From NCBI RefSeq assembly GCF_000169455.1, contig NZ_AAYC01000016.1, positions 35,597 through 99,596 of the forward strand: DNA of 64,000 bases, read 5' to 3'. Position numbers and translations under genes: made by a program. Position 1 is the stretch's first letter; each line of letters opens with the position of its first letter. Below are positions 1-8,709 of this stretch, piece by piece. Origin of the DNA: Roseobacter sp. SK209-2-6 (GTDB lineage Bacteria > Pseudomonadota > Alphaproteobacteria > Rhodobacterales > Rhodobacteraceae). The notes beneath the pieces are model-generated. The model was not told the DNA's origin. It did not search any database and was given only the letters and a program-made list of their open reading frames with translations.

Positions 1-140
1 ATAGAGGCATGGGCGGTTGCATCGCCGAAATAGGCCATGCGTCGCCATATCACAAAGCACCCCAAGGGAGCAGCAGCAAAAGCAACGCCGGTGCCGGCTA
101 ACGCGGCGCGGACGAGAAAACTATCTAGCAGAGCAATCAT
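1..140 (-). CDS. znuB: Zinc ABC transporter permease ZnuB, N-terminal part (cut by window edge)
   Basis: Only the first 46 or so codons lie in the window. They read [18 protein letters not shown] at the start, followed by a hydrophobic stretch and the motif [15 protein letters not shown], which is typical of the first membrane segments of the ZnuB/TroC family of metal permeases. ZnuB forms the inner-membrane channel for zinc delivered by the periplasmic ZnuA and powered by ZnuC. Its ATG overlaps the znuC stop codon by 4 bases (ATGA), so translation is probably coupled. The rest of the gene lies beyond position 1. Confidence 0.88.
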   Translation of the reverse strand, partial: MIALLDSFLVRAALAGTGVAFAAAPLGCFVIWRRMAYFGDATAHAS

Positions 141-907
141 GATCTAACCTCAGCTTGGCCTTCTCTCGGGGCATGGCTGTGATCGTGACCGCAATCATGG
201 TCATGACTATGATTGTGCTCATGTCTGTAAAGAGCAAGTGCGCCTTGGGTCCCGGATCCAAAGAGCGCACGATATTCTGGGGCTGATGCCACTTGTTCGG
301 GCTCACCTTCGCAGCAGATATGGCCATTCAGGCAGATTACCCGGTCGGAAGCTGCCATTACGACATGCAATTCATGGCTTACCATAAGAATGGCGCATCC
401 CAGCGTTTGTCGCAGCTGCTCGATTTGTCGATAAAAGGCAGCGGAGCCCGGTTGATCCAGCCCCTGCGTAGCTTCGTCTAGGATCAGGAGATGCGGGTCA
501 CTCAGCAAAGCTCGGGCAAGGAGAACACGCTGAAACTGCCCGCCGGATAGGGCAGACATTTGCCTCTTGCCTAGGTTATCGGCCCCGGCTTGTTTCAAGG
601 CGGACTGCGCGCGCGCGACAGAAACCTTTTGAGGAAGGCTTAGGAATCGCTGGACGGTGATTGGCAGGGTTGGATCAATGTGGAGCTTCTGCGGAACATA
701 GCCAATACGCAACCCGTCTTGGCGTTTGACAACCCCAGTCGAGGGTTTCTGTGCGCCAATGATGCTGCGCAGAAGTGTCGATTTCCCAGACCCATTCGGA
801 CCGACAATTGTCACAATTTCGCCGGCGGAAATTTTCAGACTCACACTGGACAACACGGTGTTGCCTCCGTGCGCCACGGAAAGCCGATCAAGGGAAACTA
901 AACTCAT
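137..907 (-). CDS. znuC: Zinc ABC transporter ATP-binding protein ZnuC
   Basis: This 256-residue ATPase energises zinc import through ZnuB. Walker A (GPNGSGKST, around residue 37), the ABC signature (LSGGQ, around 120) and Walker B with the catalytic acid (LLILDEAT, around 140) are intact. The C-terminus adds a tail rich in His and Asp ([17 protein letters not shown]) not needed for the ATPase fold. Such tails are common in zinc-transport ZnuC proteins and may bind metal. It sits between zur and znuB: the zur stop is 2 bases upstream and the znuB start overlaps its end, so zur-znuC-znuB forms one transcription unit on the minus strand. Confidence 0.94.
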   Translation of the reverse strand: MSLVSLDRLSVAHGGNTVLSSVSLKISAGEIVTIVGPNGSGKSTLLRSIIGAQKPSTGVVKRQDGLRIGYVPQKLHIDPTLPITVQRFLSLPQKVSVARAQSALKQAGADNLGKRQMSALSGGQFQRVLLARALLSDPHLLILDEATQGLDQPGSAAFYRQIEQLRQTLGCAILMVSHELHVVMAASDRVICLNGHICCEGEPEQVASAPEYRALFGSGTQGALALYRHEHNHSHDHDCGHDHSHAPREGQAEVRS

Positions 908-909
908 GG

Positions 910-1386
910 TTACGTATCAGCCCGACAGCTAGGGCATAGACCCTCTGCCTCTACGACAGTCCGCTCGATCTGAAAGCCAGCTTCACTGGCTGCCTGGTTC
1001 AATGCGCCGTTGCGGCTGCCTGACTTTGCCTCAGCGACCGCACTGCAGAGACGGCAGATCATAAACACTGGTGCATGATTTTGCCCGGGATGAGTACAGG
1101 CAACGAATGCATTCAAGCGTTCGATCTTATGCGCGAAACCGTTTTTGACCAGAAAATCGAGAGCCCTATAAGCGACCGGTGGCTGTGATCCCAAACCCTC
1201 TTCGCGCAAGCGGTCAAGGATCTCATAGGCGCCCAAAGCACGATGCTCTTGCAAGAGGATTTCAAGAACCCGTTTGCGTACAGGCGTAAATTGCAGGCCC
1301 AGCTCGCGACAACGGGCGTCAACTGCTGTGATACAGCTGTGGATGCAGTTGTCATGATCATGGCTTTCAAAGCCGATACTCGCCAT
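910..1386 (-). CDS. zur: Zinc uptake regulator Zur (Fur family)
   Basis: A Fur-family repressor that binds zinc and shuts off zinc import genes. The winged helix lies around FTPVRKRVLEILLQEHRALGAYEIL. Two Cys pairs (ICRLC near the middle, LCPSC at the end) form the structural zinc site, and a His/Asp/Cys-rich N-terminus (SHDHDNC) is present. I chose the ATG at 1386 (158 residues): a GGAGG lies 8 bases upstream. The longer frame starting at 1461 would run through the putative operators and has no comparable ribosome site. It is divergent from znuA and leads the zur-znuC-znuB unit, so it probably autoregulates. Confidence 0.9.
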   Translation of the reverse strand: MASIGFESHDHDNCIHSCITAVDARCRELGLQFTPVRKRVLEILLQEHRALGAYEILDRLREEGLGSQPPVAYRALDFLVKNGFAHKIERLNAFVACTHPGQNHAPVFMICRLCSAVAEAKSGSRNGALNQAASEAGFQIERTVVEAEGLCPSCRADT

Positions 1387-1434
1387 CGGATTGCGCCTCC
1401 GCCCGGTTCTTGCCGATTTTTGAACTTGGCACTT

Positions 1435-1482
1435 GATATGTAATGTTATGACATCTATCAACCCGCTATGTTATAAAATCAC
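1435..1482. promoter_or_regulatory. Candidate Zur operators in the znuA/zur divergent promoter
   Basis: The AT-rich spacer between zur and znuA contains an imperfect palindrome, ATGTAATGTTATGACAT, within 1435-1459 and a related half-conserved copy, CTATGTTATAAAATCAC, at 1466-1482. Both resemble the alternating TGTTATNNNATAACA style of Zur boxes in alphaproteobacteria. The placement between divergent zinc genes supports the call. The assignment is by resemblance and position only. Confidence 0.55.
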
Positions 1483-1494
1483 ACGGAGAGCCTG

Positions 1495-2532
1495 ATGTTG
1501 AAATCCACCGTTTTCGGAGTTTCGGCAAGTTTGACAATTGCCATCGCTGCCCAAGCAGAGGTTCCCCGTGTTGCTACGGATATTGGACCTATCCACGGGT
1601 TGGTTTCCCGCGTGATGAAAGATCTGGGTGAGGCAGATGTGATAATCCCGCCAGGGGCTTCTCCTCATAGCTACTCAATGCGCCCATCAGAGGCCCTGGC
1701 CCTTTCCAAAGCGGATTTGGTTGTTTGGGTTGGTCCGGCCTTGACCCCTTGGATGGAAGGTACAATAGCAGAACTCGCCAGTAGCGCATCCGTTGTTTCC
1801 TTGCTGCAAACGGAAGGGTCCAAAACTCTGTCGTTCCGCGAAGGTGCAACCTTTGGGTCGCATGATCATGACGATCACGATGACCACGCTGATCATGACG
1901 ATCACGACGACCACGCTGATCATGATGATCACGATGATCACGACGATCACGCTGATCACGACGATCACGCTGATCATGACGACCACGCCGGTCATGATGA
2001 CCATGCACATGATCATCACGGTATAGATCCACATGCGTGGCTGTCACCTGAGAATGGAAAGCACTGGCTTTCGATCATCGCGAGTGAATTGTCTCACATA
2101 GACCCAGAGCACGCAGAACTGTATCAGGCGAACGCCAAGGATGGTATTGCTGAAATCGAAGCTTTGGAGGCAAGGCTTGCACAACAGCTCTTGCCCTTGA
2201 AACAGCAGCGGTTCATCGTTTTTCACGATGCCTACCAGTACTTCGAACAGGCTTTTGATCTAGAAGCTGCAGGTGCGATCTCACTTGGGGATGCCTCTGA
2301 TCCTAGTCCGGCGCGGGTTGCAGAGATCCAGGAAACCGTCAGGGAGCACAGCATTTCCTGCGTCTTTTCAGAACCACAATTCAATCCGGCCCTTGTTGCA
2401 ACTGTCCTGGAAGGTGTTGATGCCAAAACAGTTGTGATCGATCCGATTGGTGTGGATCTGGAACTTGGTCTGAGTTTTTATACTGCACTTCTCGACAAAC
2501 TCGGCACCTCGATGGCCTCATGTTTGCAATAG
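1495..2532 (+). CDS. znuA: Periplasmic zinc-binding protein ZnuA
   Basis: The solute-binding protein of the Znu transporter, 345 residues with a Sec signal peptide (MLKSTVFGVSASLTIAIAAQAEV). Family landmarks are the early His ligand region (GPIHGLVSRV), the second ligand (PPGASPHSYSMRPSEA), the HAWLSPENG segment and the late FSEPQFNP segment. Between the lobes lies a very long His/Asp loop (residues about 123-175) of the kind that traps or senses zinc in ZnuA. The ATG at 1495 follows a GGAGAG. It is transcribed away from zur and is separated from znuCB, as in many Gram-negative bacteria. A perfect stem-loop follows the gene. Confidence 0.95.
   Translation: MLKSTVFGVSASLTIAIAAQAEVPRVATDIGPIHGLVSRVMKDLGEADVIIPPGASPHSYSMRPSEALALSKADLVVWVGPALTPWMEGTIAELASSASVVSLLQTEGSKTLSFREGATFGSHDHDDHDDHADHDDHDDHADHDDHDDHDDHADHDDHADHDDHAGHDDHAHDHHGIDPHAWLSPENGKHWLSIIASELSHIDPEHAELYQANAKDGIAEIEALEARLAQQLLPLKQQRFIVFHDAYQYFEQAFDLEAAGAISLGDASDPSPARVAEIQETVREHSISCVFSEPQFNPALVATVLEGVDAKTVVIDPIGVDLELGLSFYTALLDKLGTSMASCLQ
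1861..2019 (+). repeat. In-frame His/Asp tandem repeat inside znuA
   Basis: The stretch encodes about 53 residues that are almost only His and Asp with an occasional Ala, built from tandem units of the type DHDDHA and DHDDHD. At DNA level GATCACGAC/GATCATGAC-type nonamers recur many times with small synonymous differences. The repeat is in frame throughout. Its length could vary between strains by slippage, which would change the size of the metal-binding loop. Confidence 0.9.
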
Positions 2533-2560
2533 GGTTGTTTTGATCACCCGATAGTAGCAG

Positions 2561-2587
2561 GGCTAGGCGTGATCAAATCGCCTAGCC
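2561..2587. terminator. Stem-loop between convergent znuA and amaA-like gene
   Basis: A perfect 9-base-pair stem, GGCTAGGCG with CGCCTAGCC, encloses a 9-base loop. It lies 28 bases after the znuA stop and 23 bases before the end of the opposing gene. No strong T-run follows on either strand, so it may act as a bidirectional, partly Rho-assisted end or an mRNA 3'-end stabiliser. Confidence 0.55.
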
Positions 2588-2609
2588 CCTTCGTTGCCCT
2601 CTTAAGGGT

Positions 2610-3887
2610 CTAAATTCTGTCTTTGACCAAATGGGTTAAGGTTGCTCCTGTCTCATAGTAGAGACTACGCAACCCAGCGACTGGGAGTTGGTGGTCGCGA
2701 CTTGTTGGGATTGGTAGGACATCCTTGTTCCCTGTAATCAGCGCTTCTGCCATTGCAGAGCCAAAAACAGTTCCTGGACCGATACCGCGCCCTGAATAGC
2801 CAAAGCAGGCCAAACCCTCATCAATTTCCAGGATCTTGGGAAGATACTCTCCAGTCATTGCAATGCGCCCGGACCAAAGGAATTCAAAATCCGGGTCTTT
2901 TAAGGCGGGGAAAAGAGTTGAGGTTTTGCGATTTAGCCAGTTGGTATGGATACCGCTGGCGAAATGCTCAAGTGCGCCCATTGCTCCGATCACCAAACGC
3001 CCTGCTTGATCCAAGCGCCAGGAAGACATGACTAGGCCTGTGTCCCAGCACCCTTCCAGTCCCGGAAGAATGTACTCCAGCTGAGCGGGAGTAAGGGGTT
3101 TTGTGGCGGCCTGGAAAAAATGCACGGGCACAACGCTGGGATTGGCAAATCCTTTGATTGGCCCGGCATAGGCATTGGTCGCCACAATAAGCTTTTTTGC
3201 ACTCACCCGCCCCCCATTGGCGGTTGTTGCCTGCCATGCTCCCCCATCGCGGGAAAGTGCCACCACGGGGCTGCTGCAGTGCAATCGGGCACCGGTCTGA
3301 GCCGCGGCCCGGGCCAGGCCTTTGGCATATCCTAAGGGTTGGATTGTACCAGCGCGCGGATCAAAAAGCGCACCGTGGATTTGATCAGTGCCAACGCGTT
3401 TTTGAGCCTCGTCAGCAGGCAAAAGCTCAACCGGTGCCCCGTTGGCGCGCAATTGATTATAGCGCTCTTCCAGATCCCGCATTCCGGCAGAGGCATGGGC
3501 GCAATGAAGGGTGCCTTGGCGGGTGGCCTCGCAAGAAATCTTGTGTTTCTCGATCAACCCATAAACAAGATCAGGAGCTGCAGCCAATTCAGTCGAGAGC
3601 CGCGAGGCGTGCTCGGTGCCCAGTCGAGCTTCAATTTCGTTTGGGGGCAACCAGAGGCCAGCATTGGCAAGGCCAACATTGCGGCCAGAGCCGCCGTAAC
3701 CAAATTCCTCGGCCTCCAAGAGGCAAACCTCGGCACCGAGTTCAGCAGCCTTCAAGGCCGCCGAACATCCCGTATAACCACCGCCAATCACCAATAGATC
3801 TGCAGTGGTTACACCAGTAAGAGGCTTCGTCGCTACAGTTTCCTGGCAGCTATGCTGCCAGAGACTGCTATCCTGACTAGATGTCAA
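2610..3887 (-). CDS. amaA: FAD-dependent amine/imino acid oxidase, AmaA (L-pipecolate oxidase)-like
   Basis: A 425-residue DAO-superfamily flavoprotein. The Rossmann FAD motif lies near the N-terminus (LLVIGGGYTGCSAALKAAELGAEVCLLEA), followed by GGSGRNVGLANAGLW and a C-terminal GYSGRGIGPGT segment, as in pipecolate, gamma-glutamylputrescine and related oxidases. It overlaps the upstream aldehyde dehydrogenase by 11 bases, so the two are co-translated. The partner is of the antiquitin class that acts on piperideine-6-carboxylate, which points to L-pipecolate oxidation in lysine breakdown as in pseudomonads. The substrate is an inference from this pairing; a gamma-glutamyl-amine oxidase remains possible. 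Confidence 0.72.
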   Translation of the reverse strand: MTSSQDSSLWQHSCQETVATKPLTGVTTADLLVIGGGYTGCSAALKAAELGAEVCLLEAEEFGYGGSGRNVGLANAGLWLPPNEIEARLGTEHASRLSTELAAAPDLVYGLIEKHKISCEATRQGTLHCAHASAGMRDLEERYNQLRANGAPVELLPADEAQKRVGTDQIHGALFDPRAGTIQPLGYAKGLARAAAQTGARLHCSSPVVALSRDGGAWQATTANGGRVSAKKLIVATNAYAGPIKGFANPSVVPVHFFQAATKPLTPAQLEYILPGLEGCWDTGLVMSSWRLDQAGRLVIGAMGALEHFASGIHTNWLNRKTSTLFPALKDPDFEFLWSGRIAMTGEYLPKILEIDEGLACFGYSGRGIGPGTVFGSAMAEALITGNKDVLPIPTSRDHQLPVAGLRSLYYETGATLTHLVKDRI

Positions 3888-5379
3888 ACTTGATACCCTG
3901 TGCCAATGGCAGCTCTCGTGAGTAATTCACGGTATTGGTTTGACGACGCATATAGCCTTTCCAGGCATCAGAGCCGCTTTCCCGTCCGCCGCCGGTTTCT
4001 TTTTCCCCTCCAAAGGCGCCACCAATTTCCGCGCCTGATGGGCCAATGTTCACATTTGCAATACCGCAGTCAGATCCTGCTGCCGAGAGGAAATACTCTG
4101 TCTCGCGAACATCCGTTGAAAAGATGCAAGAGCTCAACCCCTGTGGCACAGCATTTTGCATCTCAATGGCTTCATCAAGATCACGGTATTTCACCACATA
4201 GAGGATTGGTGCAAACGTTTCCTGGTGCATGATTGCGCATTGAGCGGGCATCTCAACAATCGCGGGATGGGCATAAGCCGCATCCGAGTGGCTCTCGACC
4301 AGGGCTTGGCCGCCGCCGTGGCAGATGCCACCTTCTGCTTTGGCTTGTGAAATCGCACTTGCCATTGCGTCCAGTGCGTTGCGATCAATCAAAGGGCCAA
4401 CCATGGTCCCTGGCTCGAGTGGGTCTCCGATCGGCAGGTCTGAGTAGGCTTTCTTGAGGCGCGGAAGCAGTGCCTCGTAGACATCTTCATGCACGATGAG
4501 CCGCCGCAGGGAGGTACACCGTTGGCCTGCTGTACCGACGGCTGAAAACACGATTGCGCGCAAAGCCATCTCCAAATCCGCAGATGGTGCGACAATCATG
4601 GCATTGTTGCCGCCCAATTCCAGAATGGTGCGACCCAATCTCTGAGACATATCCGCTGCGACCGCTTTGCCCATTGGCACCGAACCCGTTGCGGAAATGA
4701 TGGCGACATCTGCGGACGCGGTCAGAGCCTGCCCCAGATCGCGTTCACCAACCAAGGTTTGGATGAGGCCCTCTGGCGCGTCGGAACCGAATTCAGCGGT
4801 CACTTGATCGCAAATCTTTTGCACAGCGAGTGCCGTAAGCGGTGTCTTCTCTGAAGGTTTCCAGATCACCGGGTCGCCGCATACCAATGCAAGTGCTGCG
4901 TTCCAGCACCAGGGCGCAACAGGGAAGTTGAAAGCCGTAATGATGCCGCAGGTCCCCATAGGATGCCAGGTTTCACGCATCGCATGACCCGGCCGCTCTG
5001 AGGCGATCGTCAGACCATAGAGTTGCCGTGAAAGACCAACCGCAAAATCGCAGATGTCGATCATCTCCTGAACTTCGCCCAAACCTTCCTGATAGATCTT
5101 GCCACACTCCAAAGTGACAAGCCGACCAAGATTTTCCTTCTCGGAACGCAAAGCCTCACCCAAAAGACGCACGAATTCGCCCCGGCGAGGGGCAGGGACC
5201 ATGCGCCATTGTTTGAAAGCTGCTTTTGCTGTGGCGATGCTGGCTTTTGCATCTTCCGTGTTATGCATTGCGAGGCTTGCAATTTTACTGCCATCAATCG
5301 GTGACGTGACAGCGAGAGGGCCGGCATTCAGTTCGGTTTCAGAGAAACCTGAAGCGGATAAAGTTTCTGAAAATGACAT
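3877..5379 (-). CDS. amaB: ALDH7-type aldehyde dehydrogenase, AmaB-like (piperideine-6-carboxylate / aminoadipate semialdehyde dehydrogenase)
   Basis: A 500-residue NAD(P)-dependent aldehyde dehydrogenase. The active-site Glu lies in LELGGNNAMIV and the nucleophilic Cys in GQRCTSLRRL. The motif FNFPVAPWCWNAALALVCGD and the C-terminal ANVNIGPSGAEIGGAFGGEK are characteristic of the antiquitin (ALDH7) subfamily, which oxidises alpha-aminoadipate semialdehyde. The product would be 2-aminoadipate. It is first in a two-gene operon with the flavoprotein oxidase and divergent from a LysR gene. The family is clear; the exact substrate is inferred. Confidence 0.82.
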   Translation of the reverse strand: MSFSETLSASGFSETELNAGPLAVTSPIDGSKIASLAMHNTEDAKASIATAKAAFKQWRMVPAPRRGEFVRLLGEALRSEKENLGRLVTLECGKIYQEGLGEVQEMIDICDFAVGLSRQLYGLTIASERPGHAMRETWHPMGTCGIITAFNFPVAPWCWNAALALVCGDPVIWKPSEKTPLTALAVQKICDQVTAEFGSDAPEGLIQTLVGERDLGQALTASADVAIISATGSVPMGKAVAADMSQRLGRTILELGGNNAMIVAPSADLEMALRAIVFSAVGTAGQRCTSLRRLIVHEDVYEALLPRLKKAYSDLPIGDPLEPGTMVGPLIDRNALDAMASAISQAKAEGGICHGGGQALVESHSDAAYAHPAIVEMPAQCAIMHQETFAPILYVVKYRDLDEAIEMQNAVPQGLSSCIFSTDVRETEYFLSAAGSDCGIANVNIGPSGAEIGGAFGGEKETGGGRESGSDAWKGYMRRQTNTVNYSRELPLAQGIKFDI

Positions 5380-5459
5380 CTAGATTTCCTCATCCAATGG
5401 CAGAAGCCATGAGTTCTTCACGCAGGCTTGTGCTGTTGGGGTTTCTGTTACATTCTAAA

Positions 5460-5478
5460 TTCGCACTGTTTTGACGAA
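5460..5478. promoter_or_regulatory. Candidate LysR-type binding site
   Basis: The 142-base spacer between the divergent aldehyde dehydrogenase and the first LysR gene contains TTCG-N11-CGAA, fitting the T-N11-A layout of LysR-type regulators. It lies about 80 bases upstream of the dehydrogenase start and 44 bases upstream of the regulator start, where such a site could serve both. Support is by pattern and position only. Confidence 0.4.
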
Positions 5479-5521
5479 ATTGCACTTGAAACAAAATCCT
5501 AAAGATATGAGGTAATATCAT

Positions 5522-6418
5522 ATGATCGCGCCTAGGCGGTTTTTGCCTTCGATTCCTTCTCTGCTTGCGCTTGAAGCCTTGGACCGTTTGGGGAGTGCAT
5601 CGGCTGCGGCAGAGGACCTTTCTCTGACACAAAGTGCGATCAGCCGCCAACTCAAGCAGCTGGAAGAGCAAATGGAAGTCGATTTGATCTGTCGCGAACA
5701 GATGCGCTTGCAGCTCACCCCGGCTGGGATCGGTTTTGCCAAGGAAGCGCGCACCATCCTGACGCATTTGGCCCAGGCCTCGGTCAATCTGCGCGCCAAT
5801 CCAGATGGTGGCAGCCTGAACCTATCGATCCTAGCCTCGTTTGGGTTGCATTGGCTGGCCCCAAGGTTGAAGGATTTCGTTGGTAGTTTTCCTGGGGTCA
5901 CTGTGAACCTACAAACCCATAAACTGCCTTTCAGCTTTGAAGGTGGGACAGCGCAGGCGGCTATCCATTACGGCAGTCGGGATTGGGCAGGTGTCGATTA
6001 CTTACCCCTGATGCCTAAGCATGTGCTACCAGTTTGCGCCCCGTCGCTGATGTCAAATGCCGCCGAAGAGGCAGATGAACTGTTACAGTTCCCCCTCTTG
6101 CATCTGGAAACCCACCCTGACAGTTGGGAACAGTGGTTTGCCCGTCACGATGTCTCTGCCCAGCGTTTGAAGGGCATGCTGTTTGATCAGTCCTCGGCCA
6201 TGACCCAAGCGGCGGTTCATGGGCTAGGGATAGCCCTACTACCTGATTTCCTTGCCGAAACGGAAATTGCCGCAGGCCGCCTGATCCTCGCATTAGAAGG
6301 CCCGCCCGAAACTCTTGGGGAGTATTTCCTTGTTTGGCCCCCTGAACAGGCAGACTACTACCCACTGATCAAATTCAGAGAGTGGCTGCAGGTGCAAATC
6401 CAGGAAGGGGCAACTTAA
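5522..6418 (+). CDS. LysR-family transcriptional regulator (GcvA-like), first of a tandem pair
   Basis: A 298-residue regulator with the N-terminal winged helix (GSASAAAEDLSLTQSAISRQLKQLEEQM) and a GcvA-type effector domain containing AIHYGSRDWAGVDYLPLMPKHVLPVCAP. The start follows GAGGT. It is divergent from the amaB-amaA-like operon, so regulation of that operon is the simplest inference. Its stop is one base before the start of a second, homologous LysR gene, so both are probably co-expressed. Confidence 0.85.
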   Translation: MIAPRRFLPSIPSLLALEALDRLGSASAAAEDLSLTQSAISRQLKQLEEQMEVDLICREQMRLQLTPAGIGFAKEARTILTHLAQASVNLRANPDGGSLNLSILASFGLHWLAPRLKDFVGSFPGVTVNLQTHKLPFSFEGGTAQAAIHYGSRDWAGVDYLPLMPKHVLPVCAPSLMSNAAEEADELLQFPLLHLETHPDSWEQWFARHDVSAQRLKGMLFDQSSAMTQAAVHGLGIALLPDFLAETEIAAGRLILALEGPPETLGEYFLVWPPEQADYYPLIKFREWLQVQIQEGAT

Positions 6419-6419
6419 C

Positions 6420-7328
6420 ATGCGTTTGCCGAGCTTGACACATCTGCGTTGTTTTGAAGCTGCCGCAAGGCATCAGAGTTTCACCTCTGCGGGGGAAGAA
6501 TTGGGACTGACTCAGAGTGCGGTGAGCAAAAAGATCAAGGAGCTGGAAACGGACCTAGGGTTTGACCTCTTCCAACGGGTTGGCCGTGGTGTCGTCCTGA
6601 CCAGCGCAGGGCAGGGGTTGGCAGCAGATTTGGCGCAAAACCTGGGTGCGCTGCGGAACTCTTTGCAAAAAGCGGTTGCAGCCGGGGCCGGTAAAAGCGC
6701 CTTGCGGATTGCAGTGTTGCCGACTTTTGCCAATCGCTGGCTTATCCCACGGCTACCTGATTTCTTTGATCAGCATCCGGAAATAGAACTCAACCTCTTG
6801 ACCCGGCTGGAACCATTTGACTTTACCCGTGACCCATTTGACCTGGCTATCCACTATGGATTTGACAATTGGCCCGGCGCCCAAATGTCACCGCTATTTG
6901 GTGAGCAGATGGTCCCAATTGCCGCGCCCGCGTTTCTGGAGCGCCATGGCCTGACGGACCCTGGGGGATTGCCGCATGTGCCGCTACTGCATCTGGACAG
7001 CCGTAGTGACGCTTGGGGCGACTGGTTCAAAAGCGCGGGTATTTCCAGACAGATGCGTCAGGATGGGCGCTATTTTGACCAGTATTCCATGGTCATTGCG
7101 GCAACAATTGCGGGGCTTGGTGCCGCAATCGTACCGATTGATATGGTGGCCCAGGAGTTGGAGGCAGGCATTCTTGTCCAAATGCAAGGTCCCGCTCTAG
7201 TTTCCAACAAACGGTATTTCTTGGTGCGCCCACATGGGGTCGCTTCCGAACCTGCGCAGCAGTTTGAACTATGGCTGCGCAAACAACTGCGCAATCTAAA
7301 GCGATCAGCACATGAAGAAATGGAATGA
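6420..7328 (+). CDS. LysR-family transcriptional regulator (GcvA-like), second of a tandem pair
   Basis: A 302-residue regulator with an N-terminal helix-turn-helix (SFTSAGEELGLTQSAVSKKIKELE) and an effector domain closely matching its neighbour, including AIHYGFDNWPGAQMSPLFGEQMVPIAAP. The close similarity of domain layout and the 1-base spacing suggest an ancient tandem duplication. It could form mixed complexes with the first copy or sense a different intermediate of the same pathway. Neither possibility can be decided from sequence. Confidence 0.85.
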   Translation: MRLPSLTHLRCFEAAARHQSFTSAGEELGLTQSAVSKKIKELETDLGFDLFQRVGRGVVLTSAGQGLAADLAQNLGALRNSLQKAVAAGAGKSALRIAVLPTFANRWLIPRLPDFFDQHPEIELNLLTRLEPFDFTRDPFDLAIHYGFDNWPGAQMSPLFGEQMVPIAAPAFLERHGLTDPGGLPHVPLLHLDSRSDAWGDWFKSAGISRQMRQDGRYFDQYSMVIAATIAGLGAAIVPIDMVAQELEAGILVQMQGPALVSNKRYFLVRPHGVASEPAQQFELWLRKQLRNLKRSAHEEME

Positions 7329-7414
7329 GTGCTTTCCTATCCAGCTGTTTTGTCGCGCACCCACTCCTTCTAACATAGAGGTGTCATTCCCCACGCACCC
7401 GTAGGAGTAGCGCC

Positions 7415-8623
7415 GTGTCGCGTTTCAGAAAAGCCAGCAGAATTGAAACCATTCAGGTCTCCGAGATCCTTCAAATCGGCGCCAGAGCGGCAGAGCTGCG
7501 CAAGCAAGGTCGCTCCGTCATTGTCCTTGGCGCGGGTGAGCCTGATTTCGACACGCCGGATCACATTAAGGAAGCCAGCATCGAAGCTATTTGGGCTGGT
7601 GAGACAAAGTACACTCCCTTGGGTGGCACTTTGGAGCTGAAATATGCAATCCAGAAGAAGTTTAGCCGTGATCACGCTTTGGACTATGCGCTGGATGAGA
7701 TTATCGTTTCCGCCGGCGCGAAACAGATCCTCTACAACGCCTTTATGGCAAGTCTGGAGCCGGGGGATGAAGTGATCGTGCCCACACCGTTCTGGGCATC
7801 CTATGTTGATATTGTTGCCTTGGCGGGTGGGAAGCCTGTTCTTCTTCCCTGCTCCGAAGAGAACGGCTTTCGACTAACGGCAGGCCAGTTAGAAAGCGCG
7901 ATCACTCCCAGGACCCGTTGGGTGCTTTTCAACTCCCCATCCAACCCTTCGGGTGCGGCCTATAGTGCGGCGGATTACACGCCTTTGCTGGAGGTTTTGA
8001 AGGCGCACCCCGATGTTTGGATCATGGCTGATGATATGTATGAGCACATGACATACGATGGGTTTGAGTTTGCGACCCCGGCCTCGGTAATGCCAGAGCT
8101 GAAGTGCCGTTGCCTGACCATAAATGGCGTTTCAAAAGCCTATGCCATGACCGGCTGGCGCATTGGTTATGCTGGCGGTCCCAAAGAGCTCATTTCAGCT
8201 ATGGCGGTCATCCAGGGGCAGTCGACCTCCTGCGCGTCCTCAGTTTCGCAAGCGGCGGCCACTGCGGCGCTGAACGGGCCTCAGGATTTTCTGAACACAC
8301 GTCGAGCGAGTTTTAAGAAGAGGCGCGATCTGGTTGTCGAAGGGCTGAACAAGATCCCGGGTCTGTCTTGCCCCAACCCAGAGGGAGCATTTTACACCTT
8401 TGCGAGCTGTTCTGGTTTGATCGGGAAAACAACACCTGCGGGGGCAGTTCTCAATAGCGATGCAGATTTTTGCACCTATGTGCTGGAAGCACAGGATGTG
8501 GCGATCGTGCCAGGTCGCACCTTTGGCCTCTCACCGTTTTTCAGGATCTCCTATGCGACCTCGGAAGCAGAACTAGAGGAAGCACTGAGCCGGATTGCCA
8601 AAGCAGTTGCAGCACTGGAGTAG
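7415..8623 (+). CDS. Class I PLP-dependent aminotransferase (aspartate aminotransferase-like)
   Basis: A 402-residue fold-type I aminotransferase. Landmarks are the N-terminal GAGEPDFDTPDHI and YTPLGG, the NSPSNPSGAAYS motif for substrate carboxylate binding, and the Schiff-base lysine in NGVSKAYAMTGWRIGYAGG (around residue 240). The C-terminal Arg region reads FFRISYATS. These fit the I-gamma aspartate aminotransferase group of alphaproteobacteria. The start is GTG at 7415 with TAGGAG a few bases upstream. Given the adjacent amaBA-like genes it might transaminate 2-aminoadipate, but general aspartate/aromatic transamination is equally possible. Confidence 0.85.
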   Translation: MSRFRKASRIETIQVSEILQIGARAAELRKQGRSVIVLGAGEPDFDTPDHIKEASIEAIWAGETKYTPLGGTLELKYAIQKKFSRDHALDYALDEIIVSAGAKQILYNAFMASLEPGDEVIVPTPFWASYVDIVALAGGKPVLLPCSEENGFRLTAGQLESAITPRTRWVLFNSPSNPSGAAYSAADYTPLLEVLKAHPDVWIMADDMYEHMTYDGFEFATPASVMPELKCRCLTINGVSKAYAMTGWRIGYAGGPKELISAMAVIQGQSTSCASSVSQAAATAALNGPQDFLNTRRASFKKRRDLVVEGLNKIPGLSCPNPEGAFYTFASCSGLIGKTTPAGAVLNSDADFCTYVLEAQDVAIVPGRTFGLSPFFRISYATSEAELEEALSRIAKAVAALE

Positions 8624-8709
8624 CTTGTCCGCCACTTGAGCGCCTTTATCGAATTGCAAACCCTACCCAACCGCTCCAAAGATACGTGACGAAGCGGAAA
8701 GGGGTGAAC

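Noticed and set aside
1387..1461. A longer Zur start at 1461
   Set aside because: It would place coding sequence over the candidate Zur operators and lacks a Shine-Dalgarno site. The start at 1386 has GGAGG.
1861..2019. CRISPR-like array
   Set aside because: The repeats are short, contiguous and in frame inside znuA, with no spacers.
8470..8709. An 80-codon N-terminal extension of the trans-sulfuration enzyme
   Set aside because: It overlaps the end of the aminotransferase gene. The family N-terminus and a ribosome site both support the start at 8710.
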